A stretch of DNA of 64,000 nt, taken from assembly GCA_944472135.2 (NCBI GenBank), contig OX235267.1, positions 16,971,452 through 17,035,451 of the forward strand, given 5' to 3'. The notes under the pieces were generated by a model. The model did not search any database. It was given only the letters and a program-made list of their open reading frames with translations, and was not told where the DNA came from. Below are positions 19,696 through 28,572 of this stretch, piece after piece (position 1 is the stretch's first letter; the number at the start of each line of letters is the position of its first letter). A program made the position numbers and the translations under genes. This DNA comes from Trichobilharzia regenti (taxonomy: Eukaryota; Platyhelminthes; Trematoda; Strigeidida; Schistosomatidae).

Positions 19696-20713
19696 TGAGG
19701 TTAAAATATGAGCAAGGTTTCAGAAGTCAACCTTTGTTTACTTGGTGAATGAAATCCTCTTCTAAGTATTTTGATATTGTCGAAATCAATCTTATGTCCA
19801 CTGTCTATCGCATGCATTGCTATAGCCGATCTTTTTCCTAGACTTTTTAATTCTACTTCATTTCTAGGTGGACGTTTCGTGCAAAGTCTGTGTTCATTCA
19901 CTCTGACTTTCACCTGCCTACTTATTATTATTATTATTGTATCCTTTAGTTCCTAGAGGAACATAGGGCTTCAGCTGCGCACCTCCATTGACTTCGGTTT
20001 TCTGACAACTTTTTCACCCTGCTCCAGGTCTGTCCACATGCTTTCATCTCCTCCTCGCATGACCTCCTCCAAGTCACCCTTGCACTGACGACCAACTCGC
20101 CGCCTCCCTTTCGGTTCCACTCGAGCAATGGCTTGTCTAGTGATGTCACTTGATGGTTTCCTCAGCGTATGGCCAATCCATCTCCATTTCTTTCTGCCCA
20201 TTTGTTTCACCATCGGTTCCTGATTGGTTCGCTCCCAGAGATCCCTGTTGCTGATCTTTTCTGGCCATCTGATCTTGAGTATTGAGCGGAGACAGTTGTT
20301 AATGAAGGTCTTTAGTTTGTTTGAGATGCTCTTTATGACTCGCCAAGTCTCTGATCCGTATAGTAGCACTGACTTCACATTGGAGTTGAAAATCCGGATC
20401 TTATTTTTGATGGTGAGTGCTGTTGACCTCCACACAGATTTGAGAGTAATGAAAGCTTGTCTTGCTTTTCCGATTCTGGCTTTGATGTCCTCGTCAGTTC
20501 CGCCTGTAGTTGAGACGATGCTTCCCAGGTAGGTGAAGGAGGTTGTTTCTTTCAGGTTCTTCCCATTTATGCTTATTGTGGTCTGTTGGTGTTGTTGATG
20601 TTGGCTGCCTACTGCTCTCCCCTATATAGCATGCATCACATTCTGAACACTTTATCTTGTAGACACAATTACTTTGTGACATTTTGGGAACTATATCTTT
20701 GACATGCATATAT
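19696..20713 (-). pseudogene. PLE-d type nuclease, split by an RTE insertion
   Basis: Minus-strand 20709-20614 encodes VPKMSQSNCVYKIKCSECDA then CYIGESSRQ, a GIY-YIG start with intact YIG. The rest resumes at 19913-19701 as VKVRVNEHRLCTKRPPRNEV, HAIDSGHKIDFDNIKILRRG and ETLLIF. The gap is exactly the RTE at 19923-20604 plus its target duplication, so the nuclease frame was intact here before the RTE landed. Confidence 0.75.
19923..20604 (-). mobile_element. RTE (SR2-like), 5'-truncated, with TSD
   Basis: Only the C-terminal domain remains (ITLKS-equivalent region through [14 protein letters not shown] to the 3' end) plus a TTA/ATA-type tail at 19923-19937. A 9-bp duplication CTGCCTACT flanks it (19914-19922 and 20605-20613). 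5' truncation is usual for target-primed reverse transcription. Coding frame 19971-20435 shifts near the end. Confidence 0.85.
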
Positions 20714-20721
20714 ATATATAT

Positions 20722-20785
20722 ATGCGATTGTACAACAATGAAAATGAAATAGTCGAAAAGAGAATCTTCTTCGCTAAATTCCTTG
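20722..20785 (+). repeat. PLE pseudo-LTR terminal motif
   Basis: GCGATTGTACAACAATGAAA followed by TAGTCGAAAAGAGAATCTTC and TTCGC. This is one of many copies of a conserved motif that closes PLE pseudo-LTRs (others: 1007-1056 minus, 2704-2752, 24785-24835, 34215-34260, 36550-36600 minus, 47245-47295, 60122-60182, 62950-63010 minus). Confidence 0.6.
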
Positions 20786-21989
20786 CTTTTATTATTATTT
20801 TATGTATTCATGCCTTTGTTTAATTTTCCTCACGGGATATAATTTCAAAAAAGAACATGTAGATTTGCTATTGTACAGCTTGATAATAAATTCATTGAAA
20901 AGAGTCTGTTCATTGAATATTGTTTCCGTAAAAAGCAATTTTATTGCTACTTAATAACAAGTGTACAGTTTGAAAATGATGACTGGATATCTTCTTCTTT
21001 TCAATGGAATGTTCAGTGTCCACCTGATGATCATCAGGAATGTTATCACTCATGAAGGTAAGCTATGCTTCAGTTATTTTTTAAAATTATTAGTCTTGTT
21101 ATTTTTGTCGTTGAAGTTCTGTGGATAACTGTTATGAAGCATGGATTTCAGAACGGTGAAAACCGCTTCTTTGACTTTTTTTTCTCTCAGCAAAACTTTT
21201 TCATACAAACGAATAGTACTCTAACTAGTCCGTTTTGTCGGCCTTTTGGTTTCAGATAATATATCATCCACATCTCGGTTTTATGAATGCATCTTATGAT
21301 CTTACTGGCTGTATCACTTCAGCCATCAAGTTTGGGAAGTGAAAGTTGCTGTCGTCTTCATACTCCACTGAAAATTTGAATTTAGAGCGGAAACATTATT
21401 CAAGAGGGAAACGTTTCAACAGCATAACTGTCACAGATGTTTATCTGATTGTAGACTTCATTCTATTTTTTTTACTCTAGATTGCTTGAAAAAATTTCTG
21501 TACACAACAGACTGCCTAATGCAACCCCACCATTTTGACGACATAAAACACTACTGAACTGAATCTATGTATTTTTTGAACACCTTTAAATAAATATGTA
21601 TCCTCATGCTGTTTCAGTTGTAAGCAGGTGAGAAGAACCCATCAGATAATAGAAGTCATTTTAAATAATTGTACTACATTCCTAATTATTACTTTCCTAA
21701 AGTTTTTGATTCGAACTGGTGGTTTCAAGTGTTAATTTTCATGAATTTGATCATGAAGTGATCTCAATTAGAATAGCGTTGAAAACTAGGAACTTCTAGG
21801 TAGTTGTTTCTCTTTTTTTCGAAGCTCTTCAACGTCAGGCGATTTGAAGGTCCTAGCTCAGATTTCTGGCGGGATAATGACTCCATGTTATCGAAACAGC
21901 CTTTCGGGACCTTCTGAGGTTCATCAGTTTTCTAAGTCAAGGGAGTTTATGATTAGATTAATTGGTATATTTATACTGATTTTCTAAAT
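20786..21989. other. mostly unassigned; second PLE end motif
   Basis: 20825-20930 contains another PLE terminal motif (GCTATTGTACAGCTTGATAA, TTGAAAAGAGTCTGTTC) resembling 24740-24840. From 20930 to 21989 I see no gene; the 64-codon frame at 21065 is not supported. Confidence 0.4.
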
Positions 21990-22200
21990 TCATTCCTCTA
22001 TATTCCGAATGGAATGTAAGGCTCCAAGCTTTAAAGTTTCAGTAGTATTGGTATTTTTCTTAAGAAGTTTAATTTCAAACCTCACCCTGAACCTGCTTTC
22101 TTTTCTGAATCCACTACTGGATAGGCGATTTATAGTAGTTCATGGTGACTGCATTCTTGGTTGGTAGGAATTATACTACTGAACCACCGACGGACATCTG
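21990..22200 (-). mobile_element. decayed tRNA-SINE
   Basis: On the minus strand the head CGTCGGTGGTTCAGTAGTAT is strikingly like a tRNA-Gly acceptor/D-arm, the middle is altered, and the tail TACTGAAACTTTAAAGC, then CCTTACATTCCATTCGG, follows the SINE at 14148-14377. About 210 bp, consistent with that family. Confidence 0.6.
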
Positions 22201-22399
22201 ACTATATACAGCTGCAAAATACGAGGAAATCACTGCCCAGTTGATCACAGGTGTGATCCATTTTTCTTTTCGGCAGTATTATTGCATGAATGCAGACTAC
22301 CAAATATGATGGATATTATTTATCCTTTTCTATTATGAGTTCAGGTTAAGAAATTATGTAACCTGAATAATAAATTCTACCTATCTCTACAGCTCCCGC

Positions 22400-22760
22400 A
22401 TTTAAAGTCATCCACTAGGTGGAAAGCAATTTGCCCGAGATCACTACGTATCCGACTCACCTATATTGCTGCAGCCACTTTTGGTCATCGGAAAACAATA
22501 CCCGATCTCTGTCTACAGAAAGCTTTCCTTCAACCCCTGTAAATTTCTTGGTCTTAATGCTACTGTGCTGAAGTATGATAATCCCTAATGATATTTTGGC
22601 CTTACCTATTTTCCATTTTGTCTACTCAATTTGTATACTCTTCCTTTATTACGTCAATTGCTACTATCACTACTCTCACCTTGAATTGTCCCCATATTAT
22701 TTCACTCGACTCATTTGTCATTCCAAATCGATTTTGTTTTGTAACTTTAAATTCTTTGCT
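22400..22760 (+). pseudogene. PLE C-terminus and 3' UTR
   Basis: The frame near 22415-22545 reads LRIRLTYIAAATFGHRKT then PDLCLQKAFLQPL, matching RFRLLCIAEALAI and ELCIQKKIIQPLLL of PLE-a. The following 22640-22760 is shared with 18240-18350. The element is then interrupted by the RTE at 22782. Confidence 0.6.
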
Positions 22761-22781
22761 ATCAAAATTCACATGATATTA

Positions 22782-23744
22782 TTATTATATGATTATTGTA
22801 TCCTTTAGTTCCTAGAGGAACATAGGGCTTCAGCTGCGCACCTCCATTGACTTCGGTTTTCTGACAACTTTTTCACCCTGCTCCAGGTCTGTCCACATGC
22901 TTTCATCTCCTCCTCGCATGACCTCCTCCAAGTCACCCTTGCACTGACGACCAACTCGCCGCCTCCCTTTCGGGTTCCACTCGAGCAATGGCTTGTCTAG
23001 TGATGTCACTTGATGGTTTCCTCAGCGTATGGCCAATCCATCTCCATTTCTTTCTGCCCATTTGTTTCACCATCGGTTCCTGATTGGTTCGCTCCCAGAG
23101 ATCCCTGTTGCTGATCTTTTCTGGCCATCTGATCTTGAGTATTGAGCGGAGACAGTTGTTAATGAAGGTCTTTAGTTTGTTTGAGATGCTCTTTATGACT
23201 CGCCAAGTCTCTGATCCGTATAGTAGCACTGACTTCACATTGGAGTTGAAAATCCGGATCTTATTTTTGATGCTGATTGCTGTTGACCTCCACACAGATT
23301 TGAGAGTAATGAAAGCTTGTCTTGCTTTTCCGATTCTGGCTTTGATGTCCTCGTCAGTTCCACCTGTAGTTGAGACGATGCTTCCCAGGTAGGTGAAGGA
23401 GGTTGTTTCTTTCAGGTTCCTGCCATTTATGCTTATTGTGGTCTGTTGTTGTTGTTGCTGTTGATGTTGGCTAGGAATCTTCATTATCTCTGTTTTATCT
23501 ATGTTCACGTGAAGTCCCATCTTTGATGCTTCTTCTGCCAACTTGTTACTTTTCACTTGCATATCTTCCAGTTTATGGGAAATCAGACATATATCATCGG
23601 CGAAATCCAGATCCTCCAAGTCTTTTGTGTCAGTCCATTTTATGCCTGTTCCCTCGTTGGTTGCCGTTGTCTGTCGCATTATCCAATCAATTGCAATCAG
23701 GAAGATCATTGGTGATAGTAGACAGCCTTGCCTCACTCCCGTCC
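22782..23744 (-). mobile_element. RTE (SR2-like), 5'-truncated, with TSD
   Basis: A perfect 13-bp duplication TCACATGATATTA flanks it (22769-22781 and 23745-23757). Coding starts at motif B ([16 protein letters not shown]) and includes [10 protein letters not shown], an uninterrupted glutamine run (about 8 Q) and the C-terminal domain; frame 22933-23748 stays open for 271 codons. It is the best copy for reading across the glutamine-run frameshift that breaks the element at 4337-7440. Confidence 0.88.
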
Positions 23745-23964
23745 TCACATGATATTACGCAACGCTTTTATATTTATTCTACTTGCCTACTAATCCTATA
23801 ATTTCCCACCCCTTCAAAGTTCTATACATCCTATGGATTTTTCCATATATGATATTAATTGTTTTGCAACTTCACACTGAACTATGCTTATAATCACAAA
23901 CATTTTGACTATAATTGCATTCAATATCAATAATCATAATAATAATAATAATCTGCTTTTGATT

Positions 23965-24460
23965 GGACACTAGTAACTAGTGTGATGCGTCTAGTCCTCC
24001 TGTTTTTGGAGCAGACTGAATTCCATCAGTCAGGTTCGCCATGTGGCCACCATTCTAGGTAGGTGGTTACCACGGTGCACATTGATTTGATGATATTAGA
24101 TAGTTGGAGGCAATCGCCAGGAAGCCCTACCTGACCTAGTTTTTGTGCCAATTGGCAATCGTCAGCAAGAATTCAGTCTGCATCAAAGAAAGGACTAGAC
24201 ACATCACACTAGTTACTAGTGTCCAGCCGAAATAGCCACTATAGTACTACAGGACGTCAATCGCGAGCCCGAATAGGTCAGTGGTAACGCCTCTGACTGC
24301 AGCTGTCACTGGTTCACGTGGATTGGAATCTCGGAAAGGACATGAGTTCTTTCAAGGTGGTTGCAGATACGCCTCGCTGAGGAATGCCAAGTAGCACGAT
24401 ACCTAGGTCCAAGGCTTCCAGTGACCGATTGCTTCCAACTATCTAATATCATCAAATAAT
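23965..24460. repeat. SINE-like repeat pair with nested inverted repeats
   Basis: A 34-bp inverted repeat (23965-23998 and 24191-24224, one mismatch) begins GGACACTAGTAACTAGTGTG. A second inverted pair, TTGATGATATTAGATAGTTGG-type, joins 24087-24116 and 24425-24456. A tRNA-like stretch with TAGGTCAGTGGTAACGCC and GGTTCACGTGG lies at 24262-24325. The simplest reading is two SINE copies in opposite orientation. An AAT-type microsatellite precedes it. Confidence 0.55.
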
Positions 24461-24720
24461 CTACTTTGTACTGAAACAAACAGTACTTAAAATACTGAGT
24501 GGAATTCGCAGCATTTGTCACAATATTGCATCTGACTTATTCAAAATATAAATAAAACTAGTGACCACAGGCACTTGTCTGCATTCACAGTAGGAGTAAA
24601 GTCAAAAATGTGCAAAGTAAAAAATAAGAATAATAATTCTAATAATAATGACAGTGGATTTGTTTCAAACAATATTGTCGATATAACATGGAAATTTTGG
24701 CATGATTTTATCTATTCACT
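24461..24720 (-). repeat. CR1-type 3' end fragment
   Basis: On the minus strand, AGATGCAATATTGTGACAAA and TTTAAGTACTGTTTGTTTCA match the 3' UTR of the CR1 copy at 31720-31800 (AGATGCAATATTGTAGATAT, CAAGTACTGTTTCTGG). Non-coding. Confidence 0.55.
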
Positions 24721-24851
24721 CAAACCTGCGATTCAGTTTCCTCACCGGATATAATTTTTTTGAAAATAAACCATATATCAATACAATTTTGCAGCTTGAT
24801 AATGAATTCATTGTTGAGAAGAGTCTCTTCTCTGAATCGCTTGTGATTTTT
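24721..24851 (+). repeat. PLE pseudo-LTR end
   Basis: CTCACCGGATATAATTTTTT, then GCAGCTTGATAATGAATTCA and AGAAGAGTCTCTTCTCTGAA. Similar to 20825-20930. The left edge of the segmental duplication (24852) abuts this end. Confidence 0.5.
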
Positions 24852-24884
24852 TATACGCCCCAGTGGGAATGAAATTGTATTTGA

Positions 24885-25280
24885 TTGGAGGATTTCATCA
24901 TGAGCGGAAGTCAGTTAGTGGACCATTGGAAAACCTGCAGGGAGGCTTGTACAGTCAGTCGTTTCGTCAGCCTAGTTTGGGACTAACTATTCACACTACG
25001 CACCCACCCCACAGCCAAGGCTGGAAACTACGACCTTTTCGTTACAAGATGTGAGCTAGCTCGTAGACCATTAAGCCACTGGGACGCGATCCGTTGGCCA
25101 GCTAGCCCACGAATTCTCACATCTTCCGATTCACACACGATATAGCGCAAACACTTGGCAACGTCTCCTTCGATGAGTTACTGCTTCACCTTCAACCTCC
25201 TGAACTCTACTGTTCACGGCTTTCCACTAGAACCAGCCCAGGTAACTGGTTGAATATGGCCAGTCCCTGGTGAGCATCAG
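24885..25280 (-). mobile_element. H2 hammerhead SINE, minus copy (A)
   Basis: Tail-side TTTCATCATGAGC, ribozyme region with TTTCGTCAGCCTAGTTTGGG, tRNA-like block GTGAGCTAGCTCGTAGACCA, then the head to about 25280. On the minus strand the core is GAATAGTTAGTCCC in place of CTGAAGAGTCCC, so the ribozyme is broken. The copy in duplication B is 40612-41005. Confidence 0.7.
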
Positions 25281-25344
25281 ATCAGTTTCCAATTATTGAT
25301 TTTGTAGGGATTTTTGTTTGATTTTCTGGAGGATTTTGTCATGA

Positions 25345-25630
25345 GCTGGTCGCGCTATGTCATGAATTGGCAGAAGTTCGAATTAATGGACCGGCCATTG
25401 AAACAGTCGGGTCCCAGTAGCTTAATGGTATACGAGCTAGCTTGCCTTGTAACCATAAGGTCTTTGGTTCGAACTCTGGCTGTGGGGTGGCTGCATGCTG
25501 ATGAAGAGTCCCAAAATAAGTTGACGAAATATCTGCACAGTATTCCAGTGATGGTTTTCCAATGGTTCTCTATTTGATGTCAACTCGTCATGAAATCCCC
25601 GAACCAATCAAACAGTAATCCTTACAAAAC
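25345..25630 (+). mobile_element. H2 hammerhead SINE, plus copy (A)
   Basis: Head GGTCGCGCTATGTCATGAAT, tRNA-like AGTAGCTTAATGGTATACGA and GGTTCGAACTCTGGC, then CTGATGAAGAGTCCC, TTGACGAAAT and tail GATGTCAACTCGTCATGAAA. Core spacing is disturbed (an extra triplet before GAGTCCC and a lost stem II partner). It sits back-to-back with the minus copy. The 87-codon frame covering it is incidental. Confidence 0.7.
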
Positions 25631-25884
25631 CAATACTTGTTAAATTGTATTTGTCAAATTAAATCAATAATACCGCGGTTAACAGAAGATTAGTTAAGGC
25701 CTACCACTAAAATGTGTTTACACCCCACAGAGAACACAAAATAAGTTTGCATATAAAAAGGTATGTTAAATTACGAAGGATAAAGTACACATTTGAAAAT
25801 GCAAACAAAGTTGACAGGACAAAGATAGCATAAAGGTCACTTAAAATGACTGACAAATATACGGTCGAAAGAGGAGATAAAATT

Positions 25885-27605
25885 ATGCAGCGAAGAGACA
25901 AACACTCTTTCTCTTTTATGAATTTGTTTTCAAACTGTACAACCGCGTATTTTTTTAAGAAATTATATCTTTTGAGGAAATTGAAAGAAAATGTGTGAGT
26001 ACTTGAAATAATAATAATAATAATAATAATAATGGGAAATGAGATAAAATATTAGTGAAAATACTAGTGATGCTTTGGAAACAGACTTCTGTACTTCCTT
26101 AAAATCTCAACTCAAATCATCAAAATTAAGTGAGGAAGTGAAAATCAGACAGGAAATAGATAGTACCCAACTTAACACCCAAAAAAACATACACTGAAGA
26201 ATAGCAAAAAGATATAGTTGCACTATCAGTTGACAAAGGAAGAACAATAGTAACCATGATCACTGGAGATCCCATAAGAAAGCAGATGATCTGCTCAAAG
26301 ATAATTGTATGTATCAAGAGCTGACGAAAAATCCTTTACAAACGTTAAGTAACAAATTGAAAATAACATGAAATAAACTAGCGAAATTAGGGTGAAGCAT
26401 GAAACAAGATGAAACAAGTGACGTAATATACGTAACTGACGGGTTCCAGTAGACTCCAGCTAAGTTTGGAACTAGACAGAGTCAACTTAACATCAGTGGT
26501 AATAAGGGGTATAGGTGTGGAGTGAAAATAATACGATTGAGAAACAAAACACAAATATTAAGTATTTGATGTTAAGATAGATCAGGTTGACTGTAGATTT
26601 AATGACTGAATAAACTTCTTTTGTACACAGAGTTAAGGTATTAATATGTGAATTCCGATTGCTTCTGTTGTTTGAAGAAGTTTGACTCGTACTCTTTCAG
26701 AGAGATTTCCACGTATTCTGTATATGATTTTGAAGTTACCTTATGGGTTATCTTTTTGCTCAGATTTGATGAGGTGTTCTAGAATAGAGCTGTGGCGACC
26801 AGGGGAATCTTATTTCTCCTTTATGAAACCATGAATGTGTATAGGTGTTCGATGATACGTTTGGTTAACAAACACTAGGCACGGCCGACATACCTCCACA
26901 GGTGAAGCAGGTGAGTTGGTATATGCACAACAATGATGGTTCAGTTGCGAAGAAATTTATCTTCAGTAGGTGGGCTAGGCGGTTTCTCAGTGTATCTGTT
27001 GATGAGTCTCCATTGAATCATATGTTCAGGTAAAGTTTCGAGGAGCAGATAGTGTGGTCGATTTCGGTGATTAAGGTTTCATGAATTTCGTGATGAATCA
27101 CTCTTGGTATCCATTTTCGAGACGGATTCTCTTCAGAGTGTTCAGCTCCTCTTCTTTAGTATCAGGGCTGTAGATGTTGCGAATTCGATGGGTTATTGAA
27201 TGGATCAGATTTCGTTTTGCATATAAGGGTACCCAACTGTGAAAATTAGTGAGTTATCCGTTCTTTATTGGCTTTCTATAGATGGATCTTCTTAGTGTTC
27301 CACCTTGTTCCCCTCTTGTTAATTGAACGTTCAGAAAAGATATACTTTTTGTCGGATTCCTTCTCTAGTGTGAACTGAATGTAAGGATGGCATCTGTCGA
27401 GCAAGTCCAAAATATTCTCGAAATTCTCCTCATTGTTGGAGATAATAAAAGTGTCGTCCATGTATTTCTTGTAAAATCCGAAGCCATCAATCATTTTTTC
27501 GAAATATATGTTTTCTATTTTTGACATGAAAAATCTTGAAGCGATGGGCCAATTAGTGCCATCTTTTTGTCAATATACTTCGTTACTGAAAGAGAATTGA
27601 GCATT
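25885..27605 (-). pseudogene. decayed PLE-e relative (A)
   Basis: The minus strand ends at a pseudo-LTR motif (25893-25950). Coding similarity to PLE-e runs 27600-26617: YKKYMDDTFIISNNEENFEN (motif C, YMDD instead of YVDD), HPYIQFTLEKESDKK, GTRWNTKKIHL, ENGYPE-like, and LRIRLLQTTEAI-like near 26690. Many stops and indels. An AAT microsatellite lies at 26010-26032. Confidence 0.7.
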
Positions 27606-27639
27606 TAGTGTGGATCTCAATACCTCGTTTTTACTGTAG

Positions 27640-27910
27640 ACCGAATCTACAAAAATCAAATATTCCTTTACGACCAATTGCGTCGCTGCCAGAAACACCA
27701 ACATACAGTCTATCAAAACAACATTTCAAAAAATTTAAAACACTTAACAGAATCATGTGAACATTCTATCAATTCGTCGATACAATTTTTATAGAAAATC
27801 AAAAACATTCAAGTGGATGGTGTCCTTTGATGTCACAGCATTATAGGCCTCAACTGGTCCCAAAGTAGCAAAAGAAACTATTTAACAACTGCTCTGTAAC
27901 GATGGAAATT
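27640..27910 (+). pseudogene. PLE RT motif A fragment (A)
   Basis: The plus strand reads RIYKNQIFLYDQLRRCQKHQ-like sequence then VSFDVTAL, the motif A block seen as FSLDVVSLFT in PLE-e. In copy B (43360-43625) the 13 bases missing here are present and restore VDDKEIVVSFDVTAL. It ends in a T-rich run. Confidence 0.5.
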
Positions 27911-28235
27911 TTTTGTTTTTATTTATTTATTTATTTTTCATAAGTGTGAACATCGTTTAAGCTGTGTGAATAACTGTTAATTTTGTATTTCCCCCAACTA
28001 TACTGTATCAACAGAACATAAGTTCCAATAATCTGTAACATACTAAAATTTTCAAACTGAATGGACAATACTGTTTGAAACAAACTCACTGTTATTAATA
28101 TTATATTTAATACTCTTAATTGCTGCTTCGAATACTTTTGACTTTATATCGTAAACGTGGACAAATTCCTCTGGTTAATTTTGCTTTAATTTTTAATTTT
28201 TTATATTTTGAGTAAATCAGATGCAATATTGTGAC
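27911..28235 (+). other. CR1 3'-end-like leader
   Basis: 28060-28235 resembles a CR1 3' UTR (AGATGCAATATTGTGACGGC) also seen at 24461-24720 on the other strand and at 31720. Either an older CR1 tail abuts the element or its leader shares this sequence. Confidence 0.4.
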
Positions 28236-28321
28236 GGCCCGTTTGACATCTGGGCTACCTTTTTCTGCATCTACATATTGCATCTAATAAGTCATGTTTT
28301 CATTCTTAATTTTAATAAAAT

Positions 28322-28561
28322 ATGACCTTAAGTTGCATAAAATACAGTAATTCATTCATTAAACGTTTCAAACCATATGACTTTTATGCATCCAATAAAA
28401 TTAAGAGAAAACATCACGCTGGCTGGCAGCGTGTTATTGTCACTTCAAACTGCCGTTCACTTCCCAACAAAATTATGCATCTCCAGTCTCTCTTATCATC
28501 TGATACTTATCACAATACGGCGATTGTTGCATTACAAGAAACATGGCTCCATGAACCCTAA
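28322..28561 (+). CDS. CR1 endonuclease N-terminal segment
   Basis: 79 codons ending in TAA. VIVTSNCRSLPNKIMHLQSL is the N-terminal endonuclease strand with the Asn, and IVALQETWLHEP carries the catalytic Glu of the APE-like fold. The protein continues in another frame (FRQDRLCSRKKRGGGV at 28573), and the usual residues between WLHEP and FRQDR appear deleted, so copy A has one defect in the endonuclease. Confidence 0.75.
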   Translation: MTLSCIKYSNSFIKRFKPYDFYASNKIKRKHHAGWQRVIVTSNCRSLPNKIMHLQSLLSSDTYHNTAIVALQETWLHEP

Positions 28562-28572
28562 ATGGTTTTACA

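Noticed and set aside
25314..25577. 87-codon ORF conserved between 25314 and 41040 as a gene
   Set aside because: Conservation is due to the segmental duplication, and the sequence is an H2 SINE.
26010..26032. Short regular repeats as a CRISPR array
   Set aside because: It is an AAT microsatellite in a PLE 3' UTR; no repeat-spacer pattern exists and the DNA is eukaryotic.
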